NCBI RefSeq assembly: GCF_000090795.2
Contig: NW_003546302.1
Coordinates: forward strand, 249,797-303,446
Source of the DNA: Amphimedon queenslandica
Lineage: Eukaryota > Porifera > Demospongiae > Haplosclerida > Niphatidae
DNA length: 53,650 nucleotides
Direction: 5' to 3'
The translations under genes were made by a program, and so were the position numbers. Under the pieces are notes generated by a model. It saw only the letters and a list, made by a program, of their open reading frames with translations, had not been told where the DNA came from and made no database searches. Of this stretch, positions 11,480 through 22,000 are shown piece after piece (position 1 is the stretch's first letter; every line of letters begins with the position of its first letter).

Positions 11480-13282
11480 TCTACTTGTAGTTAATCTACC
11501 TCTACTTGAAGAAGCGGTAGTGCTGACCTACAATCTGCCTCGACTGATGCTATGACGACATCTGTGTTGCTTTCTTTGTCAAAGAAATCACAGAATAAAT
11601 GAAGTTGCTTGAAGCACTTTAAGGAGGCTTCTTTGGTGTATATGCATCCATGTTTGTTGAGAATTAAACTCACTGCCAGGATACTCACGTAACTGAAATA
11701 AAATCAATTCCTTTAAGAACGCTTTAGCACAGCTGGTCTGAACAGGATTGAATAAATGTTTATAAGAGAAGCGTAGCTGCAACATAAACGCCATCAAAGT
11801 AAATTTCTTCTAGATCTAAAACAAACTTGAATCTTCCTTGGAGGTCATGCATAAGTACATGGGCTTAAAGATGTGACACTTATGTCCAACTGAGTCAATA
11901 AACTGTACAAAATAGAGATGAAATTATCACATACATAGTAGATCTAATAGTACAATGGCTTCATACATGTTCATGTGAATAAAATTGAAATACTAAGGTA
12001 ATACAGTTTGAAGGTTAAGAGTGAGTTTTTTTATTACTGGCACTACCATGGCAATGGTAGTGCTTTTTTCAGAACTTGTCACGTTGGTATGGTGAGCAAA
12101 TCTGTTACTTCGTTAAGTTGCTTCCACTGTAAGTGGAAGAGACCATCCTGTCACAGTTCATCTAAAACATCAGTAAGATGCTCTTTAACCTCTAGTAAAC
12201 AAGATAGCACATAAAAAGTGGAATCCCATCTTGTAGAGCAGTTTATTGTTAGTTTTTTTCCAGCCATCTGAAAAAGATGTTTGGTACCTGTACAAGATTT
12301 ATTGACTTTTTGAACTATTTTCTTAGCTTTCAGGAGAGTTACTTGAAAGCATGCATTTGTCTCAAAAACTTTGACTAACTGCAGTGAGTGTACAATACAG
12401 GTTACATAATTCAAAATCAGCTACTTCGATTGTGGTCATAGAGGATTCAATACTACCCTCAAACTCTTGATTATCATCAGCATCAAGATCAACTTCATTA
12501 AACAAATCTTGACTTTCCTCATAGTCAGGATATGGGCTCCTGTGCTATGCATGCTTGATTGTTTTCAAATGCAGTTATCATACTTCTGTTATCACTCAAA
12601 GCATGAAATAGCTTGAAACAATGAATGTTCCACTGATCATTAACGGTATCGACTAATTCAGACATCTTCTTTCCAGTGTGTTGTGAAGTGGCGTAAGACA
12701 ATAACAACAGAGTGTCACTTGATATCAAAGCTAGTGAAGTACTATGCCGTAACATAGAAAACTTGCTGTCATTACAGACTTAGACTATATGTTGGCATAT
12801 ATACTAATCCTTTGGCTCTATTCTAGAGTAAGACAAGTATTTTCCTTCATGCCAAGATACACCTATTAAATCTCAGAACCAATTATCTTTCAATGGGGTA
12901 TTTCATAACACTTACCTAATTCAGACAGTAATTGTCTAAATTCTGAATCTTCAGCTACTGTTTGAGTAATATTAGTATCTCCAACAAAAATTGCAAGCTT
13001 CTTTGTTATTACTTTGTGTTTTAGGACTCATTGTCCTAAGGCAATAACGAACAACAGCATCTGGTAGACCTAGTTGTGAAGTACCTGTAGTGCTCCTGGG
13101 TTTGTCTTCTCTGCGTCACAAGACATCCTGTCCACTTCTTTAACCTTGAATGTTTTGTATTCGTGTGGATGCAACTGCTTTAGGTGCTTCTTTAGATTGA
13201 TATGAAAAAGCCCTTTCAACTTTTTGCCACAAATGTCACTACTAGATCGTGTCCTATGTTTGCCTGCCATCCTTTCACTCAA
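11480..13282 (-). pseudogene. hAT (ZBED-like) transposase remnant
   Basis: Read on the - strand, 13070-13282 gives a BED-like zinc finger (CGKKLKGLFHINLKKHLKQL then HPHEY). One Cys of the first pair seems lost (SDICG). Near 13000-12900 a shifted frame gives KKLAIFVGDTNITQTVAEDS. At 12525-12755 there are SQHTGKKMSELVDTVNDQW and NRSMITAFENN, matching the hAT transposase core. At 12151-12414 there are NYVTCIVHSLQLVKVFE and TINCSTRWDSTFYVLSCLLE, the conserved CxxHxLxL and TRW-x-ST-x-Y hAT segments. Around 11588-11850 lies a C-terminal part (PVQTSCAKAFLKELILF). Stops and frameshifts are frequent. No clean inverted ends or 8-bp duplications were found. Confidence 0.75.
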
Positions 13283-14389
13283 ATTGACTACAGTGACAAC
13301 TGACTAGACTAGTCACTAACAAGGTGCAGATGCTGTGCATGTGCTTATAGCTCAAAATATCAGTTAACATGTCATGTGCAAGTACATGTACCTTTTGTAC
13401 TGTAGCAACTGTTAACAAGAGACAGTTGCAAAACATCCAATAGACTGTGACATCCTACTTCCTGTATAAATTATAATTCTGAGACTATTTTAGTACAACT
13501 AGTACAAGTTAAAGGACCTGTTAAAATTTTAATTAAGTTCTAGTTCTTGTTCCAGTAATTGTAGGGTCACTTAAATTAATATGAGTACATTGTTACTGTT
13601 AAACTGTAATGCATATATTTTTGTTCCAGTCTATAAAACAGGAACTAAAACTAAAAACTTGTATTTCAAATTATTCTAGTTCTGGTTCCAAAGTATTGGA
13701 ACAACACTAGTTTGCTTCTCACTTCAGATAGGGTTTCTTGACGCCACTGTGAAGCACTTTTTTATGTGCTCTTCTAATTACTAATAAGGTGTAATGGTGC
13801 GATGATAGTAATATAATGACATGTCTGGTGGAGTGTGGCATTTCTGCCTTAGCTAGTCTTCCACCGCACCTCGACATGCCTACATCGTCACAGAACAAAT
13901 CAAGTTTAATTGATGTTCCTAGCTTCCTTTCTACATCTCTTCACCAGGAGTACTCAGCTTTGCTCAAGTATGGGGGACTAAAATGACAAGCGGGTTCAAT
14001 CATTCACCAATTATCATTAATACATGTACTGTAACGCTCAATTTACTGAGATCACTATAATCTGTGATCTGTCTCATTAGTGATATTCCACAACTAAAAG
14101 ACTGTTGCTTAGATTTTAACTCAACTGTGAACTCACCAGGCATGCAAATAAAATCTAATTTCTTAAATATCAACATCCTCTATTAAGCAAGTCAGTCCAT
14201 GCCACCATGTTTTATTCTTAGCCAGTTCTAAAAATGGTGGCTGAGAAGTATTTTTGATAAATTTTAATAAATAAACTTTTTCTGCTAGAAGGCAAACCTA
14301 TTCAACCTTCTTCATCTCATTTTTGAGAAAATGTGATGTGTTGAATTTTTTATTTTAGTTCCTACGTCTACGTCAACTTAAGGTCACTA
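13283..14389. other. Stretch without recognisable gene
   Basis: AT-rich. Several near-repeats of CTAGTTCTxGTTCCA and AGGAACTAAAACTA occur between 13500 and 13710, forming loose direct and inverted repeats, possibly the end of a decayed element. Nothing coding is recognised. Confidence 0.4.
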
Positions 14390-16790
14390 ACCCCATATGT
14401 GCCACTGATGAATAAGCAATTATTCTTTTCAGGTCTACTTGCCGGTAAGTTGTCAAACTCCCATATATTATGGCCAATAGACTCAAAGACATAATTAGTG
14501 GCGCAAAATATTCTGTCGCCTCTGGCAACAACGGTCATGTAAATCGTAAGAATCAGTACCCCCCTAATTTCAATAAAACTCTGGCCAATATTACTGACCC
14601 TGCTACAGGCGCTTCTACGTGCGCCTGTGGTAGCCATTATTGCATCACTCCTCATAAGAAAAGGTCTGCCAGGTTCTTCTCACCATTACAATAATGCCAA
14701 CATTCCACAGGCACCAAGTCTCCAATATGCCTGACCCTGTTGTGCACAAATGGCTTCCAAACCTTTCTGATCCCCTTCATCCAAAAAACAGCTATCTGTG
14801 AATCTGTGTAGTGAGTAGTTAAACCTAGAATAAGCTCAAAACTGAAGGTGGTAGCAAACATAGTCACCAGTCTTGCTAAAAGTAAAGCTGCCATGAGTTC
14901 GAGCCTTTGAATTGTTTGAAATTGAAGAGGTGCTACTCTAGTTTTACATAAAACAAGTTTAGTAGCTTGTTGAGGACCATTCTTTCAGTTCAAATACACC
15001 ACTTGAGCATAAGCAACACCAGAGGCATTTCAACATCCATTAAGAGAATGGTGCCACAAATATTGGCATGCAGTGGTATGTAGCAAAACTTGGGATTTGG
15101 ATTCCACAATACTTTCTTCCAGCAGAACTTTTGAATAAAAACCTCGTTCCCATTAATGACTCTTTGAAAGAACAATAGGGATCATGAAACCTGCCAACTG
15201 TACTAAACACCTGTTGTTTAGTGGAATTATGTTAAACAAGAGGATCAAATAGATAAGGAAACTCAAACAAGAAATTATCTTTAATGTTGTTCCAAAGCAG
15301 ACCTGGCAGCTTTCTTGATGTGCCTAGATTACCATTTGGTCTGCCCTAAGGTAGTCTGAGCATAGGTGTCGTGTCAAGCTTCATCATTAGTGTAGGGCTT
15401 CGCATATACTTCTATTCTCCTTTGTAAAAAAAATGTGATTCGTAACAATCTTACATCAGTTCAAACCTCCTTTTCCCTTCACTGATTCACTGACTTAGCT
15501 TGGAAGTACAGCAAAATCCCCTCCACCTCTTTGTCCACCCATGTCACATGATTAATATAAAATGACTATAGCAGCTCCTGAGTAATCTCTGGATAATAGG
15601 GACTTTATAATTCTTGATTATGTTTAGAAGTGGAATTGACAAGAAGGGAATAAAGGAGACCTAAAAAAACCACTCTCCTAAATCTGTATGTCTCAACTAA
15701 AGGTGAATTAGTATTACTATATGCTACCAACGGAAACCACAAAACATTATGATCACTTCCCTTAATAAAGATTATCATTAAGGCCTTTTCTACATCAGCT
15801 TATAGTGCTACCTTATGTATTCAAAACTTCAACAACGATTAAATATCTTTAACAAACTTTGGGGCGTAATAGAAGCATTCACCTAAGCAAAATCCAACCT
15901 CCTTTGCTGAGGCACCTGATAGGACTCTCAGTATTGTTGTTTCCCTGTCACTTCTCAGTACTGCAAGGTGTAGCAGGTAGTTTACTCAATTAGATGTTAC
16001 CTCTTTTGGATATTCTACCTCCTCACTATTGACAATTTCCGTCCGTTGCCGTATCACCACATCATATTTAATTAAGATATCTCAGTCTTACATTACTCGA
16101 TTCAATAGGCTACCAAGCTTCTCTGTCTAAGCCTCTATTATTTCAGATAGAAATACAAGGATCCTTCCAAGGAAGGCGTACTTTATGCCTACCATTGTTA
16201 AATGTGAAGTTAAAGCCAAATTGTTGATGCACCTATTCCTTCATGTCTACCACATGTAATGCTTCTAAGTTTAAAAACTTCTCAGCATCTTATCCAGCTC
16301 TTTTGGACTAGGGTCTGAACCCGCATGAGTTCAGTCGCCCCTGAGTAACTGATCTTGCATCTTGTTCACCTGAGTCGCTACAAAACCTTTCTCAGTTGAG
16401 TTCAAACAGCTACCGGACCATTACCTTCCCCTCCCACAGTCTAACGTGTTACCACAGTCCTGTAGTATTCAGCACCAATTAACAACTTTGGTTTCACTCC
16501 ATCTGAGCTGTCTACTTAGTCATGATGGTGTGAAAAGTCATATGTTACCTGGCAGAATCAAATTGGATTTGCTGAAACCTTGCTACAAATAAGAACTGCC
16601 AATAATTTGTGAATTAGGCAAGCATCTTCCCTAGTATGCAATTCAATCTCAACATTATTACATGTCTGTTCTTTCTCCAGTGCTGACCCTAAAGTAATTA
16701 TTGACATCTCCCGTCGTCCATTATGCTTCACAGTTCGCTTTCTTTTCACTTGGTCTGCTAGGTATGACCTTAGTATTAAGACTCGAGTCA
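14390..16790 (-). pseudogene. BEL/Pao retrotransposon polyprotein remnant
   Basis: On the - strand the typical BEL/Pao order is visible. Near 16480 is LLIGAEYYRTVVT, the segment after the protease. Near 16190 is FNNGRHKVRLPWKDP. Near 15980-15850 there are TTILRVLSGASAKEV and ECFYYAPKFV from the start of the reverse transcriptase. Near 15700 is ETYRFRRVVFLGLLYSLLV, then INHVTWVDKEVEGILLYFQ near 15550. The RNase H/pre-integrase part at 14652-14894 is TDSQIAVFWMKGIRKVWKPF and VHNRVRHIGDLVP followed by EKNLADLF. Many stops and shifts mark an old copy. Long terminal repeats were not identified. The TTAA foldback element abuts its upstream end. Confidence 0.8.
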
Positions 16791-16800
16791 GTGGGATTAA

Positions 16801-17514
16801 AGGGTAACTTCAGTGCATTTTTGAGATATTTTTTTTATTTGCTTAATATGATTGCCTGACCATACTAATGATGTGTTCCAACTCCCATTGTCTGAAAAAA
16901 ATTATTCACTGAGATATGAGCCTTCAAAAATGCCCATTTTCCCTTCCTGCCAGGTTACTTCCTGTCAGTGGGTGTGGCTAAACGTGACGTCACTAGAGGG
17001 ATAGCTGCAGCTAAATCCATTCCTTTATAGGGGGAAATAATCCTTTATTCTCATGCCTAGTAATGTAATAGCACTAATTTAAAGATTGGAATGATTAGCT
17101 TTCATTATTCTAAGCATGCAACTGGAAGAAAAAGTCATAATACCACACTTTGGTGAATCTTCTTGTTAGCTATTTTGTGTACTTTTCTTACAGTTTTATG
17201 CTTAGAATAATGAAAGCTAATGATCCCAATGTTTAAATTAGTGCTATTACATTACAAGCCATGAGAATAAAGGATTATTTTCCCCTATAAAGGAATGGAT
17301 TTAGCTACAGCTATCCCTCCAGTGACGTCACGTTTAGCCACACCCACTGACAGGAAGTAACCTGGCAGAAAGGAAAAATGGGCATTTTTGAAGGCTCATA
17401 TCTTAGTGAATAATTTTTTTCAGACAATGGGAGTTGGAACACATCATTAGTATGGTCAGGTAATCATATTAAGCAAATAAAAAAAATATCTCAAAAATGC
17501 ACTGAAGTTACCCT
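16801..17514. mobile_element. 714-bp foldback element with 324-bp arms, TTAA duplication
   Basis: Two nearly identical inverted arms (16801-17124 and 17191-17514) surround a 66-bp loop. Both outer ends read AGGGTAACTTCAGTGCATTT on their own strand. TTAA flanks both sides (16797-16800 and 17515-17518), the duplication made by piggyBac-type insertion. Each arm carries the same GTGGGTGTGGCTAAACGTGA patch next to GACGTCA. It encodes no protein. The transcript would fold into a very long hairpin. Assignment to piggyBac rests only on TTAA. Confidence 0.9.
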
Positions 17515-17518
17515 TTAA

Positions 17519-18170
17519 GTGAAGCCATCACAATGTCAGCTGCAAAGAAACAAAAGCTTTGTGATTTTTTATGCAAATTTTAGTTGAGTATATTAGTAGT
17601 CAACCCCAGCCATATAGACTATTTGTACTGAAGATGAGCATGAGGAGATTGAAGATGATGATCTTGTGAATGATGATTTTGTTGATTGTGCTGCTACCTT
17701 GAATCTTGCCTGAGTCCTCATCTGAGTCTGAGTGTGAAGCAGTTGCGAGAACCATGCATAGATATTAGAGTAAATGAAACTCCATTTTGCGAGAACACGC
17801 CCATTTCGCGGCCATAAAAGTGGGCGTGGCCAAATCGACAGCGCACTTCGCGCGCCCTTTTCTGCTCATAGCCTACCCCTTCCTTTTTTTCTCCCTACAC
17901 CCTTGACTGGTAATTGTAATAATTTAGTGGATTTATGTCTAACACAATATGTAAAATTAATAAAAGTTTCCAAAATTTAACTGGCCAATCCTTCAATATA
18001 GATTAGCTATTTTACATAATTTATCAAAGTCAGCATACTGTCATATATGTTATGCAAGTATATAAAGGAATGAGCCATGTATTTTGTGAGAAAAATTTGT
18101 TGTGCATGTTTGTCATGTATACCGTACAAGATTATTTATTGGTGAGAAATTAATATTGGCAATTGACATA
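17519..18170. other. Stretch without clear gene; GC-rich miniature-element scrap
   Basis: At 17790-17862 there is ACACGCCCATTTCGCGGCC and CACTTCGCGCGCCC, GC-rich sequence resembling the inside of the CAGGGGCG-type elements at 19224 and 26268, but no ends are visible. The rest is AT-rich without recognisable coding. Confidence 0.4.
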
Positions 18171-18409
18171 TGTGACCATAATTGACAAAAGGTACCTTAT
18201 GGCGGATTTTTAAATTCATCATTATAATGAAACATAACAACCTGTGAGTGCTCTGTTAGCCAACAAATGTTTCTAAAAGTTACATAGTAACTTTTTCCAT
18301 CCTCTGGATTAATTTTATGATAAATGGAGCTCAGGAAGTTGGATTTTTAAGGCTATAAACACCAATTTTCCTATCCGCCATAAGGTACCTTTTGTCAATT
18401 ATGGTCACA
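18171..18409 (+). mobile_element. MITE, 239-bp TGTGACC family, copy 3
   Basis: Exactly 239 bp with the canonical 37-bp inverted ends (TGTGACCATAATTGAC, then AAGGTACCTTATGGCGGAT). TA flanks it at 18169-18170 and 18410-18411. It carries the internal palindrome AAAGTTACATAGTAACTTT. Both ends appear unmutated, so this is a good reference copy for the family. Confidence 0.97.
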
Positions 18410-18501
18410 TATGACGAAATCACCAATATCAAATTTGCCATTTTATTTCAATCTGAGCATGGCCAATGGCACCTGGCACAAAATTGCCAATACAAAATCC
18501 A

Positions 18502-18585
18502 CCAATTAACTTTCCATAGGCAAATTCGCCAAATTCACCAAATTCAGTGTTATTTTGGAAAATTTGCCTGTGGAAAGTTAATTGG
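18502..18585. repeat. Small hairpin repeat
   Basis: CCAATTAACTTTCCATAGGC at 18502-18521 pairs with GCCTGTGGAAAGTTAATTGG at 18566-18585, with only one or two mismatches. The loop is rich in CCAAATTC units. It may be a tiny foldback element or its remnant. Confidence 0.6.
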
Positions 18586-18705
18586 TCATGTTCAGTATTT
18601 AATATTGTTGTTATGTTGTTTGTTGTTGTTTATTATTTTGTTTATATTCATATTTTGTGAATTTTGTCTTTGAATAGGATTATGTGATAATAAAACATAG
18701 GAGTG

Positions 18706-18984
18706 ATTACCTTATTAGGGTGGGTATTAATTGCAGCACTTAATTTCAGCACTTTTAGTTTTAGTGAGTGTACTTAAAAGGCTGACAGACAAAAGGCTGA
18801 TGCTAATCATTTACTTGTATAAACAAGTACAAGATAGCAGTAGATAGGGTTGAGCTTCTTGAATAATATTATGCTATAATGCTATTGAATGGGAGTTTTA
18901 CCAGTGATTTTCTTCCTATTTTTGCTAACAATTCCCTATATCAGGGTCCCCTTAAAAAAAGCTTAATACCCACCCAAAGGTAAT
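18706..18984. mobile_element. 279-bp element with inverted ends, likely MITE
   Basis: The left end ATTACCTTATTAGGGTGGG followed by TATTAA is mirrored at the right by TTAATACCCACCC then AAAGGTAAT. The core GGGTGGGTATTAA is exact, and the outer 8 bp also pair. Target duplication is not clear. It sits 58 bp upstream of the first recognised ankyrin exon. Confidence 0.5.
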
Positions 18985-19042
18985 GCTATTATAATAACTG
19001 TTAATAAATAAAAATACAGTCATTCACTTGTTAATACCGTAG

Positions 19043-22000
19043 GAGCTACAGTTATGGGATGCAGCAGGAAGAGGAGATATTGATGCTATGAGGACTGCCC
19101 TCTCTAAAGGGGCAGACTTAAACTGGAGGAATCCTGATAGGGTAAGTATATCATGTAGTGACTAGTGTACTATTATGACTCTTGTATAATCCACTCTTGA
19201 TCATACATTATAGTAGGGCCAAGCAGGCCCGTAGCCAGGGGGAGTTCGGGGGGTTCGGACGAACCCCCTGTTGTAGCTGCAAAAAAGTTTTAGATTAGCT
19301 CCTGTCATGAAGAACAGCACTGCAAAAGCAGGATTAGCATTTTGGCAACAGCGAGAAGCCGAGCGAGAAGCACAGATAGCCATTTTAGCTGAGTCAGCAC
19401 ATGGCTGAGATGCGTAAATTAAGACCACGCCTACCAACCACGCCCATTTTTTTGTCAAAATTTTTGCTGCGCGCTTTGCGCGCAGCAATTTCTGAACCCC
19501 CTGTTTCAAGTTCCTGGCTACAGCCCTGCCAAGTAAAAGAAGAAATGCTTTGCACGCAGAGCGCGCAAAAAATTTTACCATATCTACTTAATATTCATAA
19601 TAGGTGTGGTCAATTTTGGTCAATTAATTGATTAATTAATAATGATAGTGATTTTCATTGCCCAAAATTCATACGGTGTTCATTTCAGCAATAAGTTGCT
19701 TAACTACCGACTGTATTTCTAGATTATAAGAGTTGGTTGTTGGTGTGTGTGAAGAAGTAAGCAGTGATTGAGTCTTTCCTGGCAGTTATTCAGTAGTTAT
19801 TAAATGAACTAATTTTAATAAAAGTGGCTACTGATCTTCAAAATATATTGGTAGGGCAACCGCCCTACCTGCCCTTTAGGCAGCGATGCCTCTGATATAG
19901 CCTGTAGTTACACTTTTGACTGCAATCAAAAGCTTTGATTAGGATAAAAAGACCTTTTACACCTTGATCTACAAACTTGATTGCCCGAAGGGCCTTGATG
20001 CTTGATTTTGATCATCTCATGTGCCTGCATAGATAATTAAAAAATCATAGATCTAGATGTATAATCAAAGATTTATGGAAAATATATGTCTTGATGTCTC
20101 CTACAACTGTCTTGATCCCTTGATCTCAACTTGATTGTTCCTTTGATATCTTAATTGATTTTGATTTGATCGCAGGTGCAAGTGCAACTACAGGCTATAT
20201 GCAAGTGACACCCCCTTGTAAGAGTACCTGCAGTTTAGTTATAAATCAGTTTATTATGAGATTAAGATTGTGTAATATTTGTATTTCCTCTGGAAATTAC
20301 ACCTAGGCAATTATTTCTTTAGACACCCATTTGCTGGGTGTTTAAATTAAGTAGGTGTTATTAGAGGCTAGACATTTAAAATCATAAATTTGAGGAGTCT
20401 TCTTCTATGAGCTTCCTTCTCAGCTATATATAACTGCTATGTTATCTGTATTGCTTACGGTGTGTGCCAGCTAGTATAGTCACGTGGGCAAAATGGGTAT
20501 GGCGTAGGCATCTAAACAAGCATGAGCATTTATTGTCAATGTTGTATATACTGTCTAGGCATTTGTACAGGTAAGGTCATTTATTGGGAGTAGGCGTTTC
20601 CATGAGGAAATATGGTATATGTTCCTCAAACGTATCTTATTGATTGATGATACTTATAGTCCCTTCTTTCTGGCATTCAAGTATTTATTATCTTTATTTA
20701 CAATAGCTTACAGCCTAGGCATCAATATGAGTCTGAGGGTTTATTTTTGGCAGACATTTTATAAGAAAACAATGTATAAAGGCTACAAAAGTCATGGCGG
20801 CCATTTTGTTTGGGGATGAATCCTACTTAGTAACGCTATCACATTACTAATACTTTATTGTGAACAATATGCACATAGCATAACAATATTGGTATAGAAT
20901 ACCATACAGCTATACCATTCAATATGGTTAATTTTCAGTCATAGAATTATAATGTTTTGCATTATTATAAAATTGGTTGAAAATATTGTGAAAGGAATTT
21001 AATAATTATTATATAATTAATTTTAGTTATTAATTTGTATGTACTGTATTTGTTGTGTTTATTTCTGATAGGATAACAGGACTCCATTACATGTAGCTGT
21101 TGAATGTAAAAGAATTGATGCAGTCCAATGGTTACTTGACAAAGGGGCAAATCTAGAGTTAAGAGATATAGTGAGTTCTATTAAATGATACATGATGTGC
21201 TGTACAAGCTAGTCGATTATAAACCCCTTGCATTTCAATGTGATAAAATTTTGTTGAACACATTTTTGTGATATGAGTGTGCCATCATAAAATACAAGTA
21301 TAGTATTTTAGTTAGATGTTATGTTGCTAGTGTGAATCCACCTCTACCTCAATGTAGTTTAATTTTTAATTTCATTGGTTCATTTAGGATTAAAATATGG
21401 TGTGAGTACTGTGTAGTTAAACAGAAACTTCCTCAAATGAGAGAAAAGGCAAAATTTTATAGATATAAGCCTTTTTGAGTGGTTGATTTGTTTTGCATGC
21501 ATGCTTTGATGACTAGCATGACCTATATATTGTGACAGGAGCCCATGGGCTCCTGATTGTGACTAAAACTAAATTAAGATTAATTTTTATAATTAATAAA
21601 AATTATTAATAAATTTTTATTTTGTTATAAAGAATATTAACATTAATATCATGTTAGACTACTACTTTACATAATATGATAGGACACTTGACTGTGTATT
21701 GTTAGTGTCTTTATTATCTTGTCCTTTTTATAGGCTGGAGCCACTCCTCTCATATATGCAGCTTATAATGGTCACATCCAAGTTGTAGCAGTGCTCCTTG
21801 AAAAAGGGGCAGATGTTGTTGCATCTGATAATGTAAGTATAATCATTAATTATACTCCAATATTGATTGTACATGTATATCCTTTTAGTGGGTAGATCAA
21901 AGCATAGGTGATATATATCTCATACAGTGTGTGTACATGTACATGTATAGCCTATGATTAGAGGTGGGATGAATGTAAATTCAAATATTCTATTTACCAA

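Noticed and set aside
13985-14015. tRNA-like GGGTTCAATC T-loop text
   Set aside because: No matching acceptor stem, D-arm or anticodon arm can be drawn around it.
19201-19581. 126-codon - strand frame
   Set aside because: It is almost entirely inside the 305-bp miniature element and depends on its GC-rich palindromes.
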